Shown here: positions 44,715 through 53,761 of the stretch, in pieces
Numbering within the stretch: the stretch's first letter is position 1
How the letters are laid out: every line of letters begins with the position of its first letter
Source: JAGNKE01 sp965230245
GTDB lineage: Bacteria; Pseudomonadota; Alphaproteobacteria; Micavibrionales; Micavibrionaceae
Reading direction: 5' to 3'
DNA length: 64,000 nt
Assembly (NCBI GenBank): GCA_965230245.1
Contig: OZ246000.1
Location: forward strand, 1,550,001-1,614,000
The notes under the pieces: model-generated
Seen by the model: the letters and a program-made list of their open reading frames with translations, nothing else
Databases searched by the model: none
What the model was told of the DNA's origin: nothing
Translations under genes and position numbers: made by a program

Positions 44715-46067
44715 ATGCGCATAGCAATGGTAGGTACAGGATATGTAGGCCTGGTATCCGGAACATGTTTTGCTGAGTTTGGTCATACGGTAACGTGTAT
44801 TGACAAGGATGAAGACAAAATTGAAAGGCTTAAGAACGGAGAAATTCCGATTTACGAGCCTGGTTTGAAAGAACTTCTGAAGCGTCAGATCGACTCAAAC
44901 CGCATTCAATTTACCCTGGACCTCGCCGAAGCAGTGAAAGAAGCCGACGCCGTATTCATCGCCGTCGGAACACCGACCCGCAGATACGGCCGTGATGCCG
45001 ATCTGTCTTACGTCTATGACGCAGCCCGCGAAGTGGCGCAGAACATTGACGGCTACACGGTTGTCGTAAACAAATCGACGGTACCCGTTGGGACAGGGCA
45101 GGAAGTCGAAAACATCATCCGCAGCGAAAGACCTGATCTGGACTTTGATGTTGCGTCCAACCCTGAGTTCTTGAGAGAGGGCGCGGCGATCAGCGACTTC
45201 ATGCGCCCCGACCGCGTCGTGGTTGGTGTAACGACCGAGCGCGCACAAAACGTTATGCGCGAGATTTACCGCCCGCTCTACATCAATGAAACACCGATCC
45301 TTTTCACCGATCGTGAGACGGCCGAGATCATTAAATACGCGGCCAATGCATTTCTGGCAACCAAGATCACATTCATCAATGAGGTCGCGGACTTATGCGA
45401 GCAGGTTGGTGCGGACGTTCAGCAAGTGGCAAAAGGCATCGGCCTTGACGGGCGTATCGGCTCGAAATTCCTCCATGCGGGGCCGGGCTACGGCGGATCA
45501 TGTTTCCCCAAAGATACGCAAGCCCTGACCAGAACGGGTCAGAAATTTACCGCTCCGCAACGAATCGTTGAAACAGTAATCGCAGTAAACGAAGACCGCA
45601 AGGCGCATATGGCCGATAAGATCATCGACGTGCTGGGCGGCAGTTTGCGTGGCAAGAAGATTGGAATCCTCGGCGTTGCGTTTAAACCGAACACGGACGA
45701 TATGCGCGATGCACCGTCCCTGACCATCATCCCCATTTTGCAACAGGCAGGAGCGAAAATATCAGCAACCGATCCGGAAGCCATGGAGCCTGCAAAGGAA
45801 ATGATGGAAGACGTCACATGGTGCAAGGATGCCTACGAAGTCGCAAAAGACTGTGATGCATTGGTCATTATCACCGAATGGAACGAATTCAGGGCACTGG
45901 ATCTTGATCGTATCGGTGAGGCTATGAAACAAAAGTGCATAGTTGACCTGCGGAACGTCTATAAAATACCGGAAATGCAGGAAAAAGACTTCCATTATGT
46001 CTCAATAGGGCGTAAAGAAGTGTCCCCGAAGAAAGATGTAGAGTTAAAAGAAGTCTCTAACGGCTGA
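44715..46067 (+). CDS. ugd: UDP-glucose 6-dehydrogenase
   Basis: Makes UDP-glucuronate with two NAD+, for surface polysaccharides. 450 residues. NAD-binding MRIAMVGTGYVGLVSGTCFAEFG at the N terminus, STVPVGTG, NPEFLREG, and catalytic Cys263 in GPGYGGSCFPKDT; the C-terminal UDP-binding FKPNTDDMRDAPS follows. ATG at 44715 has GAGG eight bases upstream; an in-frame start at 44676 would add 13 unusual residues. Followed by the PAPS gene set. Confidence 0.95.
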   Translation: MRIAMVGTGYVGLVSGTCFAEFGHTVTCIDKDEDKIERLKNGEIPIYEPGLKELLKRQIDSNRIQFTLDLAEAVKEADAVFIAVGTPTRRYGRDADLSYVYDAAREVAQNIDGYTVVVNKSTVPVGTGQEVENIIRSERPDLDFDVASNPEFLREGAAISDFMRPDRVVVGVTTERAQNVMREIYRPLYINETPILFTDRETAEIIKYAANAFLATKITFINEVADLCEQVGADVQQVAKGIGLDGRIGSKFLHAGPGYGGSCFPKDTQALTRTGQKFTAPQRIVETVIAVNEDRKAHMADKIIDVLGGSLRGKKIGILGVAFKPNTDDMRDAPSLTIIPILQQAGAKISATDPEAMEPAKEMMEDVTWCKDAYEVAKDCDALVIITEWNEFRALDLDRIGEAMKQKCIVDLRNVYKIPEMQEKDFHYVSIGRKEVSPKKDVELKEVSNG

Positions 46068-46117
46068 TTTTAGTTCACTAAAAACGAAGCAAAAGAAAAA
46101 GACTTAGGACTTTTAAA

Positions 46118-46933
46118 GTGTACAACTATCTCGACGAGCTCGAAGCAAAAAGCATTTACATTCTCCGCGAAGCCTATAACCGCATCAACCCGATGGGCAT
46201 GATGTGGTCGATCGGCAAGGACTCCACGGCGATGCTATGGATGGTGCGCAAGGCATTCCTCGGCCGCGTGCCGTTTCCCGTATGTCTTCTGGATACGGGT
46301 ATGGAAATGGACGAGGTCTATGAATTCCGTGACCGCCTCGTCGATGAATGGAATCTCGACTGTGTAAACTGGATGTGCCCGCCTGAAGAAGAGATGGATC
46401 AAACATTACCGCCGAACACCCGCTCCGCGATGCGTAAAACCGAAGGGCTGAAAGGTCTGATGAAGGAATACAAATTCAAGGGCATCACCGGCGGTATCCG
46501 CCGTGACGAGCAGGGGCTTCGTGCCAAGGAACGCGTATTCTCGCCGCGCACCATCGACGGGGCATGGGATTTTAAAGATCAACCGCCCGAATTCTGGGAT
46601 CAGTATAAAACCGAATTCCCCGAAGGCGCGCATGTGCGTATCCACGCCATCCTGCATTGGACGGAAATCGATATCTGGCGCTATCACTTACGCGAAGGCA
46701 TCCCGTTCTGCCCGCTGTATCTGGCACGTAAAGATAAGGAAACAGGTAAAATGATGCGCTATCGCTCGCTGGGTGAAAAAAACCTGACCTTCCCCGTTGA
46801 GAGCAGCGCCACCACGATCGAGGAAATCATCGAAGAACTGGAAACAACGAACACCTCTGAACGCGCCGGCCGTACCATGGATACCGAAACCGAAGACAGT
46901 TTCGAAAAACTCCGCGCGGCGGGGTATATGTAA
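46118..46933 (+). CDS. cysD: Sulfate adenylyltransferase subunit 2
   Basis: ATP-sulfurylase catalytic subunit that with CysN makes APS. 271 residues, starting at GTG 46118 (first ATG-like codon giving the family N terminus LDELEAKSIYILREA). PP-loop SIGKDS at residues 31-36, DTGMEMDEVYEF, GGIRRDEQGLRAKERVFSPR and MRYRSLGEKNLTFPV are typical. Its partner cysNC follows after a 105-bp gap containing a small hairpin. Confidence 0.95.
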   Translation: MYNYLDELEAKSIYILREAYNRINPMGMMWSIGKDSTAMLWMVRKAFLGRVPFPVCLLDTGMEMDEVYEFRDRLVDEWNLDCVNWMCPPEEEMDQTLPPNTRSAMRKTEGLKGLMKEYKFKGITGGIRRDEQGLRAKERVFSPRTIDGAWDFKDQPPEFWDQYKTEFPEGAHVRIHAILHWTEIDIWRYHLREGIPFCPLYLARKDKETGKMMRYRSLGEKNLTFPVESSATTIEEIIEELETTNTSERAGRTMDTETEDSFEKLRAAGYM

Positions 46934-47038
46934 CAACATGAAGGTATCGTGGCTTTGCTTACATAGGCAGAGCTCTTGCCTGTATGAGTAATAATTTGAA
47001 AAAGCATAACGAAAGAACTAAAAGACTTGGGCAAACAG

Positions 47039-49012
47039 ATGAGTGCAGAACCAGCTATTAAAGTCGTGAAAGAAGAACAGGAAAAAGAAAACAAAAACCC
47101 CGCGCACCAGCAACTGCGTGTGGTCATCGTCGGTCACGTGGATCACGGGAAATCCACGCTTATTGGGCGTCTTCTGCATGACACGGATTCTTTGCCCGCA
47201 GGCAAGCTTGAGGAACTCGAGGCCATTTGTAAGCGCCGCGGCACGGATACAATCGAATGGTCCTTCGTTCTCGACTCCTTTCAGGCCGAACGGGATCAGG
47301 CCGTCACAATCGACTCAACGCAAATCTGGTTTTCGACGGCCATGCGCGACTACGTTATTATTGACGCACCCGGCCACAGAGAGTTTCTGAAAAACATGAT
47401 TTCCGGCGCCGCCGCCGCTGATGCCGCCATCCTTGTTGTGGACGGCTCCGAAGGCGTTCAGGAGCAAACACGCCGCCACGCCTATCTGCTACACCTGCTT
47501 GGCCTGAAACAAATCGCGGTTGTCATAAACAAAATGGACATGGTCGACCACGACCCCGAAACATTCGAAAAAGTAACGCGAGAGGTCAAGGAATACCTGG
47601 CCTCCATCGGTATAACGCCGCAATTCATTGTGCCGATCTCCGCTCGCAACGGGGACATGATATCCGAACGCGGTGAAGCCATGAGCTGGTATAACGGCAA
47701 ATCTTTGATTGAGGTTCTCGACAGTTTCGAAAACGCCGTTGCGCCCGTATCACGCCCAATGCGCTTCCCGGTACAGGACGTTTACCGTTTTCAGGGCAAG
47801 CGTATTATTGTCGGCCGCGTTGAAAGCGGTATCCTGAGAACGGGCGACCGCATCATGTTCTCCCCCGGGAACGAGGAAGCCACAATCACATCAATTGAAG
47901 TCTGGCCTGAGGACGAAGACAAAGTCGAAGCGCGCCCGGGCGAAGCCATTGGTATTACGCTCGACCAGCGTCTGTTTGTGGAGCGCGGACATATCGGCTC
48001 CCACACCAAAAACCCGCCGATGATCACAAACGTCTTCCGTTCCAGTATCTTCTGGCTTTCACAAAAGCCCCTAAAAGTCGGAAACTCCTACAAAATCCGC
48101 TACGGTACGCATGAAGCCATGGTTACGGTGCAATCCATCGACAAAGTGATCGACACGCAAGACCTCGGCGATAAAGCTGAGAAGAACGAAGTCGCCCGTA
48201 ATGCTGTGGCAGAAATCACTCTGCGTGCCCGCGACCTGCTTCCGATTGACCCGTATTCCGATGATCAGCGTCTGGGGCGCATGGTCATGTACGAGGGCTA
48301 TGATATCGCAGGTGGCGGAGTGATCAGCATGGAAGGCTACGCCGACCAGCGCCGCCGCAAAAAACCGAAGTCGGAGAATATCCACAAGGTCGAAAACCTC
48401 GTGACAAGTAAAATGCGTGCATCCAAGGCCGGCAATAAAGGCGGCGTCTTCTGGTTCACCGGATTGTCAGGTTCGGGCAAGACGACACTGGCAACCGAAG
48501 TGGAAAAAGCCCTGTTCGAAAAAGGGTACGGAACATATGTTCTGGACGGAAATAACATCCGACATACGCTCAACCGCGACTTGGGATTCTCCCCGAAGGA
48601 CCGTGCGGAAAATATTCGTCGCGTCGGCCACGTCGCCGCGCTCATGGCAGATGCGGGCCTGATCGTTCTCTCGGCGTTTATTTCTCCATATCGCGCGGAT
48701 CGCCGCCGTGCCCGCAAGGCGGCAGGTGATTTTTATAATGAAATGTACATAGCCGCCGATCTTGAAACCTGTGAAAGACGCGACCCGAAAGGGCTATACA
48801 AAAAAGCTCGCGCCGGAGAAATTAAGGACTTCACAGGCATTGATTCCCCCTATGAAGCGCCGGAAAACCCGGAAATGATCGTCGACACGAAAAATCAGGA
48901 CGTCGAAACCTGCGTTGAGCAAATTGTCGAATACATCGAAAACCAGATCAAACTGGACGATTCCGGTGACGATGGAGAGGGCAAAGAGCAGGTTCTGGAC
49001 TATGTCGTCTAA
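47039..49012 (+). CDS. cysNC: Fused sulfate adenylyltransferase GTPase subunit and APS kinase
   Basis: 657 residues; bifunctional like rhizobial NodQ. CysN domain (about 25-440): G1 GHVDHGKST at 32-40, DAPGHREFLKNM, NKMDMVDHD; its GTP hydrolysis drives APS formation by CysD. CysC domain (about 455-640): P-loop GLSGSGKT at 475-482, LDGNNIRHTLNRDLGFSPKDRAENIRRVGHVAALMADAGLIVLSAFISPYRADR. Product is PAPS. ATG at 47039 is preferred over an upstream in-frame TTG. The stop overlaps the cysQ start by 11 bases, so the two are coupled. Confidence 0.95.
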   Translation: MSAEPAIKVVKEEQEKENKNPAHQQLRVVIVGHVDHGKSTLIGRLLHDTDSLPAGKLEELEAICKRRGTDTIEWSFVLDSFQAERDQAVTIDSTQIWFSTAMRDYVIIDAPGHREFLKNMISGAAAADAAILVVDGSEGVQEQTRRHAYLLHLLGLKQIAVVINKMDMVDHDPETFEKVTREVKEYLASIGITPQFIVPISARNGDMISERGEAMSWYNGKSLIEVLDSFENAVAPVSRPMRFPVQDVYRFQGKRIIVGRVESGILRTGDRIMFSPGNEEATITSIEVWPEDEDKVEARPGEAIGITLDQRLFVERGHIGSHTKNPPMITNVFRSSIFWLSQKPLKVGNSYKIRYGTHEAMVTVQSIDKVIDTQDLGDKAEKNEVARNAVAEITLRARDLLPIDPYSDDQRLGRMVMYEGYDIAGGGVISMEGYADQRRRKKPKSENIHKVENLVTSKMRASKAGNKGGVFWFTGLSGSGKTTLATEVEKALFEKGYGTYVLDGNNIRHTLNRDLGFSPKDRAENIRRVGHVAALMADAGLIVLSAFISPYRADRRRARKAAGDFYNEMYIAADLETCERRDPKGLYKKARAGEIKDFTGIDSPYEAPENPEMIVDTKNQDVETCVEQIVEYIENQIKLDDSGDDGEGKEQVLDYVV

Positions 49013-49835
49013 ACTTCTGGAACACCGCGCGGCACTGTGTAATGTCGTAAGAAGAATCGCAACAGAAGCGGGCGAACTCACACTGGACTATTTTGACGAG
49101 GCAGGATTCGAAGGTGCGGATATAAAATCCGACGGATCCCCCGTAACAAAAGCCGATCAGGAAGCCGAAAAGCTCATCGAGGATAATCTGAAAAAGACCC
49201 TGCCCGATGTGCCAATGATCGGCGAAGAACTGATTGCCGAAGGGCACACGCCGCCTGATCTTTCAAATGAAGAATACTTTTGGCTTGTAGACCCGCTCGA
49301 CGGCACCAAAGAATTTGTCTCGGGAAGCGGTGATTACACTGTTAATATTGCCCTTATTTATAAAAAACAGCCTGTCCTCGGCGTAGTTTATGCCCCTGCT
49401 ATTGGTGAGCTTTATTACGGCTACACGGAAGAAGACGGCATCAGCAAGGCTTTTCGCTGGCTTGAGGACACCGAAACGGAAAAAGTCATCAAGGCCAGAC
49501 GTGCGCCTTCCAGAGGCCTGACCGTAGTCTCCAGCCGTCGACACGGCAGCGGCGAGCGCCTTGAAAAATTTCTGTCAAACTACAAAATCGACAAAATGGT
49601 CAAACGCGGCAGTTCTCTGAAAATCTGTGCAATCGCAGCAGGAAAAGCCGACATCTACCCTAGATTTGGTCCGACTTGCGAATGGGATACGGCTGCCGGC
49701 GATGCAATATTGCGGGCGGCGGGCGGCATGGTTCAGGAACTCGACGGCACACCCTTCGTTTATGGCCGTGGTGACCCGAAATTTCTCAACCCCGAGTTTG
49801 TTGCAGCCAGCAATGACGTCTTCACTTTAACTTGA
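49002..49835 (+). CDS. cysQ: 3'(2'),5'-bisphosphate nucleotidase CysQ
   Basis: Removes PAP, the by-product of sulfotransferases, and protects against PAP build-up. 277 residues of the inositol monophosphatase fold: MIGEEL, WLVDPLDGTKEFVSGSGDYTVNIALI with the metal-binding Asp residues, and CEWDTAAGDAIL near the C terminus. The ATG at 49002 overlaps cysNC by 11 bases and gives the family-typical N terminus. Confidence 0.92.
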   Translation: MSSKLLEHRAALCNVVRRIATEAGELTLDYFDEAGFEGADIKSDGSPVTKADQEAEKLIEDNLKKTLPDVPMIGEELIAEGHTPPDLSNEEYFWLVDPLDGTKEFVSGSGDYTVNIALIYKKQPVLGVVYAPAIGELYYGYTEEDGISKAFRWLEDTETEKVIKARRAPSRGLTVVSSRRHGSGERLEKFLSNYKIDKMVKRGSSLKICAIAAGKADIYPRFGPTCEWDTAAGDAILRAAGGMVQELDGTPFVYGRGDPKFLNPEFVAASNDVFTLT

Positions 49836-49969
49836 GCAGAATGTGTATTCTAAAGCATCGGCCAGTTTTTTGTGGTTTAGTCTAACTATTCCCTGCTAAA
49901 ATATCGAATTGTAACTGTACGCTAAATCCAGCTATACTGATACAAATTGATAATTTAGGGATATTGCAA

Positions 49970-50614
49970 ATGCGCTTTGTAAAAAAGACAGGTCTTGTAT
50001 TTCTTGCGGCATTCGTGATGGCCGGCGCCGCTCCTATGAATACTGTATATGCTCAGGAGGGCTATCAGGTCGAAGAATTCGAAGAAATAGATATTGAATC
50101 CAAGGCATTTCCGAATACAAAACAGGGCTGTGCCAAAAAAGCATCATTCTTCGTCGCAATAGCCGAAAATTATCGCAGAGGGAGCGATCCGGACGAACTC
50201 GGCTCTATGAAAATCATGAAGCCACTTGTCCAGAACGTATACGATAAAATTGGTGAAGACGGATTGGCAAAGTCTTATGTGTCCGCTCTACAGGATTATC
50301 AGGAATGCGCAGAAGAGGCGGATGAAGAGCGCAACGCAGAAAAAGAAGCTGAACAGTCCGCGCTTCACAAACAGTGTAGCGCTATAAATGAGGTCGTCAT
50401 CGGAGCGCTTGAAGACGTAAAGCGCAACGGCTCTATGCAGCGCACCGTCGGAAAATACAAATCCCGCCGCATCAACACGGAAGGAACATCCTTAGAAAGC
50501 GTTGAACAGCCAGTCGTATTTCTGGTTGAACAAATTTACAGCAAAGCGGAAAATTCCTACGATGACGCTGTTGATTTTGGAGTGCGTCAGACAATCGGAT
50601 GCCTGAACCAATAA
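49970..50614 (+). CDS. Unknown exported protein
   Basis: Unrecognised, 214 residues. Signal peptide with likely cleavage after VYA-Q (about residue 28). The mature part is acidic, helical and Glu/Lys-rich with four Cys spaced as two pairs (GCAKKAS, QECAEE, KQCSAIN, IGCLNQ), suggesting disulfides. ATG at 49970 follows TTAGGGA; a TTG two codons earlier is less likely. It follows the PAPS genes at 134 bp; any link to them is not shown by sequence. Confidence 0.65.
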   Translation: MRFVKKTGLVFLAAFVMAGAAPMNTVYAQEGYQVEEFEEIDIESKAFPNTKQGCAKKASFFVAIAENYRRGSDPDELGSMKIMKPLVQNVYDKIGEDGLAKSYVSALQDYQECAEEADEERNAEKEAEQSALHKQCSAINEVVIGALEDVKRNGSMQRTVGKYKSRRINTEGTSLESVEQPVVFLVEQIYSKAENSYDDAVDFGVRQTIGCLNQ

Positions 50615-50771
50615 TCTTATTCAGCCTAAACTATAGCATTTCATATCAAGATTATAGAACAAAGCAGAATCGATTTTCACAATTTTCGTAAATCTTGGAA
50701 AACGTTTTTATATGAATGATTTATAATGTAAAGCTCTCACGCTTTCTTTACCGTAATATTATGCTGGAAGT

Positions 50772-50800
50772 TTGCATATTACCTTCTGAGGTTGTATAAA
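50772..50800 (+). promoter_or_regulatory. Candidate promoter
   Basis: TTGCAT (50772-50777), 17-base spacer, TATAAA (50795-50800), about 40 bases ahead of the next start codon. Confidence 0.4.
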
Positions 50801-50838
50801 GAATCATATTTAAAAAAATGAAAATAAAGGAAAGACAG

Positions 50839-51594
50839 ATGTCTACAAACGGTCCAAGAAGAGGAAGTCTTATAGCTTCAGCTGCGTTAGCCGGATTGGT
50901 GCTTTTAACACCGGGGGGAGGGCATACATCGGAAAGAAACGCCGATGGTGATCGCGTCAACAACGAAGCAACAGAAATTGTTGTAAGTCAGGAAGATACA
51001 GCAACAACTCAGCCGGATGGTGCTTATGAGGTTGCTTACATTGATCCTTCCAAAATGACGGAAGATGAATTGGCAGCGGCGGAAGCGAAGCTTTCTGACC
51101 CTGAAATCGTGCCAACTGACCCTCAACAGGAAGAAGTGGCAGAGCCTGATTACATTCCTTATTTGGATTTGAGAAACGCGAAAACGCAAGACGGACATGA
51201 TATCGGCCTTGCGGACATCGAATTGATTGCAGCGACTGAATCAGACAGACTGGACAGCATTGTGATTGTTGCATTCTCGGATGACCAAATGACAGAGAGA
51301 TATTACCGCGTCGCACAGGGTTTTCGTGATGAAGGAGCACCGATTGCTGGGTTTATCAGAGCGCCGGAAGATGGACGTAACGGATTTGTCGTTCATGTTG
51401 ATGGGGTTGCCTTCACCGAACCGGGACGTGAGAACCGCTTTAACGAGCCGAACCAGTTGGCGATGGTCATCGAGCACAATTTAGATCCGACAAAGCAAAA
51501 TGCTTCTTTCGACACGGGAGCCGTGGATGATGATGGGTCATCAGGAAGCGCAAGCGATCAGACGTACATAGCCGGCATGGACATTACTCCTTAA
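50839..51594 (+). CDS. Unknown acidic protein with N-terminal hydrophobic segment
   Basis: Unrecognised, 251 residues. The N terminus (GSLIASAALAGLVLLTPGGG) is a short hydrophobic stretch that could be a signal peptide or anchor. The rest is strongly acidic; a central part (LADIELIAATESDRLDSIVIVAFSDDQMTERYYRVAQGFRDEG) looks folded. The ATG at 50839 is chosen because AAAGGAAAGACAG precedes it; an ATG seven codons upstream lacks a site. Monocistronic, closed by a terminator shared with the convergent - strand gene. Confidence 0.6.
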   Translation: MSTNGPRRGSLIASAALAGLVLLTPGGGHTSERNADGDRVNNEATEIVVSQEDTATTQPDGAYEVAYIDPSKMTEDELAAAEAKLSDPEIVPTDPQQEEVAEPDYIPYLDLRNAKTQDGHDIGLADIELIAATESDRLDSIVIVAFSDDQMTERYYRVAQGFRDEGAPIAGFIRAPEDGRNGFVVHVDGVAFTEPGRENRFNEPNQLAMVIEHNLDPTKQNASFDTGAVDDDGSSGSASDQTYIAGMDITP

Positions 51595-51635
51595 ACCGCG
51601 CTTGAGCTAAAAAGTCTGTGGAATGAAGACGAACA

Positions 51636-51665
51636 ACAAAAAGCCCGCGTCCAGCGGGCTTTTTA
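51636..51665. terminator. Bidirectional terminator
   Basis: AAAAAGCCCGC / GCGGGCTTTTT, 11-bp perfect stem with a GTCCA-type loop and T-runs on both strands, between convergent genes ending at 51594 and 51720. Confidence 0.92.
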
Positions 51666-51719
51666 CGTTATCTGCCTCTAAAAAATGATGCAAAAAGCGC
51701 TCTTAAAAGAAAAGACCTT

Positions 51720-53156
51720 TTAGGCGGACATACCCGTACCGCTGCCTCCTACGGTGTATACTCTGTCTTCTAGTGTGTTATCAGCAGTGGCATCAGTTCC
51801 GACAGACGCTACCACAACAGGCTGTTCTCCTGTTGTAACAGCTGCGAAGGCAGGTGTGATAGGTTTCAACCCCGCGATAGTATCTTCACCGCCGAATTCC
51901 TGTCCTGCAAAAGATCCTTCCGAGCGTCCGGCAGATGCTAAAACAACAACAGGAGCTTCCGTATCAAATCTTGGTGCGCCACCAGAAGTGTCTCCCGCAT
52001 CAACCATAACCGTTTCAGCCTCATCTATACCCACAGTATCGAGTGTCTCTGAGGCACTGTCATTGGTAGCAAATACAGGGGGCTCGGAGGAGCCGCCTTT
52101 CATAAACGATGGAGGGCCAGCAGTAAGACCGGTTTGTGCAAACATACCTGCACCGAATGCTGACGTCTTATCATCAGCATTTTCAAGTGATGCCCGGGCG
52201 ATACTTGCGCCAACACTCTTGCCATCCTCAGCTTCCATCGTTTGAAGCAGGGAAACCTGCTGATCGATTGACAAGCCGCTGTTCTCATCGGTCACAGCCA
52301 GAAGTACACGGTTCCGCCCGACATCGTTATCTGTCAAAGCTTCAACCTCGGCAAGCGCCGCAGGGTTACCGCGCCCCGCCTCGCGAACATCTTCCAGAAG
52401 GCCGGAGTGTTCTGCTACGCGGTCTTGAATATCACGATCAATCTGATCAATTCTGTCTTGAGTCGTTCTGCGGTCTTCATCAAGGGCATCCTGCGCAGCT
52501 TCAACATCAATTGTACCGTCCGGCCTTGTAAACTCGTCCACGTCATAACCAAGACGTCTAAGCTCTGCTTTAAGCTTTTCGCGCTTCTCACGGCCGCGTA
52601 CCGTATCATCGTTAAGGTCTTCGTCATCAAGAAGGTCTTCGGCCGTATCAATCGCGTCCAGTCGATCTTGAAGTTTTGCCTTTTCTTCTTCAAGAGCCTT
52701 GATCTCTGCCTCGAGTTTCGCCATACGGCGTGCCTTCTCGTTCAGAATATCAAGAGACATAGACATCATGTAATAGGAGAGGTCGCGTCTGGGCTTTCCT
52801 GTTTCAGGATCAATATCTTCATGCCCGGCACTGATAAAAAAGTTTCTGCGCCCGATATCATTCGTCTCGTCAGCACCACCGCTGATCAGTTCGCCGACAT
52901 TATAATTATGGGTATGGTCATGGACATGGTTCGGGTCACCGGCATTGCCGTCAGGCTCTTCCTGACCGGTTTCAAAGTTAATGCCTTGGAGATCATCAAT
53001 ATTAACTTCGGCTAGTGACGTAAGCGCATGATCAAGACCATCTTCACGATGCGCTAATGGATCATCATATTCGTAATCGTCGTCTGTGAAGACACTCGTT
53101 GCTACGTTTGCACCCACTTCTTCCACTCTGATACCCCACACTTTGGTATGTAACAC
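51720..53156 (-). CDS. Unknown acidic coiled-coil protein
   Basis: Unrecognised, up to 478 residues. No signal peptide or membrane helix. Order: acidic N terminus with a His cluster (HVHDHTHNYN, about residues 78-87), a long Glu/Lys/Arg coiled coil at about 135-265 (ARRMAKLEAEIKALEEEKAKLQDRLDAIDTAE and onward), and an acidic, Gly/Ser/Thr-rich low-complexity C-terminal third. The start is uncertain: GTG at 53156 lacks a well-placed site; an in-frame GTG ten codons on has GGGG six bases upstream. A perfect 11-bp inverted repeat lies 31-60 bases ahead. Divergent from the ECF sigma gene. Confidence 0.6.
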   Translation of the reverse strand: MLHTKVWGIRVEEVGANVATSVFTDDDYEYDDPLAHREDGLDHALTSLAEVNIDDLQGINFETGQEEPDGNAGDPNHVHDHTHNYNVGELISGGADETNDIGRRNFFISAGHEDIDPETGKPRRDLSYYMMSMSLDILNEKARRMAKLEAEIKALEEEKAKLQDRLDAIDTAEDLLDDEDLNDDTVRGREKREKLKAELRRLGYDVDEFTRPDGTIDVEAAQDALDEDRRTTQDRIDQIDRDIQDRVAEHSGLLEDVREAGRGNPAALAEVEALTDNDVGRNRVLLAVTDENSGLSIDQQVSLLQTMEAEDGKSVGASIARASLENADDKTSAFGAGMFAQTGLTAGPPSFMKGGSSEPPVFATNDSASETLDTVGIDEAETVMVDAGDTSGGAPRFDTEAPVVVLASAGRSEGSFAGQEFGGEDTIAGLKPITPAFAAVTTGEQPVVVASVGTDATADNTLEDRVYTVGGSGTGMSA

Positions 53157-53186
53157 ACACTCGGTAGGGTATTCCTTAAAAGTAAA

Positions 53187-53217
53187 TATTATGTAAATAA
53201 ATCTGGTTTACATAATA
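53187..53217. promoter_or_regulatory. Perfect 11-bp inverted repeat (operator-like)
   Basis: TATTATGTAAA (53187-53197) and TTTACATAATA (53207-53217), separated by nine bases; arm centres are 20 bp apart. It sits 31-61 bases upstream of the - strand start, a position suited to control of that gene. Confidence 0.6.
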
Positions 53218-53572
53218 AGGTTGTACCAAAGGGGCAAAAATTGAGAACTTAGAATCTAAAAATCTTTTTTAAATATATTTCAGACCCAAAAGAACCTGAT
53301 CTTTATCCCTGTTACTCATCCCGCTACTTGTTATAATTTATGCGGAACGTGTAAAAACTACGCCTTTTTTGCCTCTATTGCAAACTTTTTTGCGTATTTT
53401 TTCGAATCAGGGACACAGATGACAAGTTGTTGATGTTACATGACTTTAATAAGCATTATGTCATATAAATTAAAATGCTGAAATTACATAACAATTTTCC
53501 GTAATGAATTAATAATAACAGATGGTGCATAAATAATTCATACATAGTTTTTTGCTTATATTATGCTTTCCT

Positions 53573-53632
53573 AAGAAGCCTTATATTTGAATGCGATAGT
53601 ATATTGCGGCGCACAAATATAAGGGACTTCTT
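53573..53632. repeat. Long inverted repeat upstream of the ECF sigma gene
   Basis: AAGAAG-CCTTATATTTG (53573-53589) and CAAATATAAGG-GA-CTTCTT (53614-53632): 17 paired bases with a two-base bulge, 24-base loop. No T-run follows, so it is not a terminator; it may be an operator, a leader structure or part of a small RNA. Confidence 0.65.
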
Positions 53633-53761
53633 ATATAAATCTGGCATGATATAAAGCCCCTTTGAGCATATAAATTTTTTTTCCCAAGTTTTTGGCTTTA
53701 TCATCCGTCTTATTGCTATAGGATGGGAAAAAAGTTCCCAAATTATGTTTAAAAAGAACCG

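Larger units (their letters stand above)
53157..53761. other. 605-bp AT-rich divergent region between the coiled-coil gene and the ECF sigma gene
   Basis: No coding frame. It contains the 11-bp inverted repeat at 53187-53217, related half-sites (TTACATAA at 53484-53491), a long inverted repeat at 53573-53632 and further AT-rich stem-like sequence to about 53670. A promoter for the sigma gene could not be fixed; no second GTAACC-N16-CGAA site was found here. Confidence 0.6.

Noticed and set aside
46950..46985. AGGCA/TGCCT hairpin between cysD and cysNC as a terminator
   Set aside because: Five-bp stem without a T-run; at most a minor processing signal.
52407..53015. 202-codon + strand frame opposite the acidic coiled-coil gene
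   Set aside because: Antisense of a Glu/Asp/Lys-rich gene; no ribosome site or recognisable domain.
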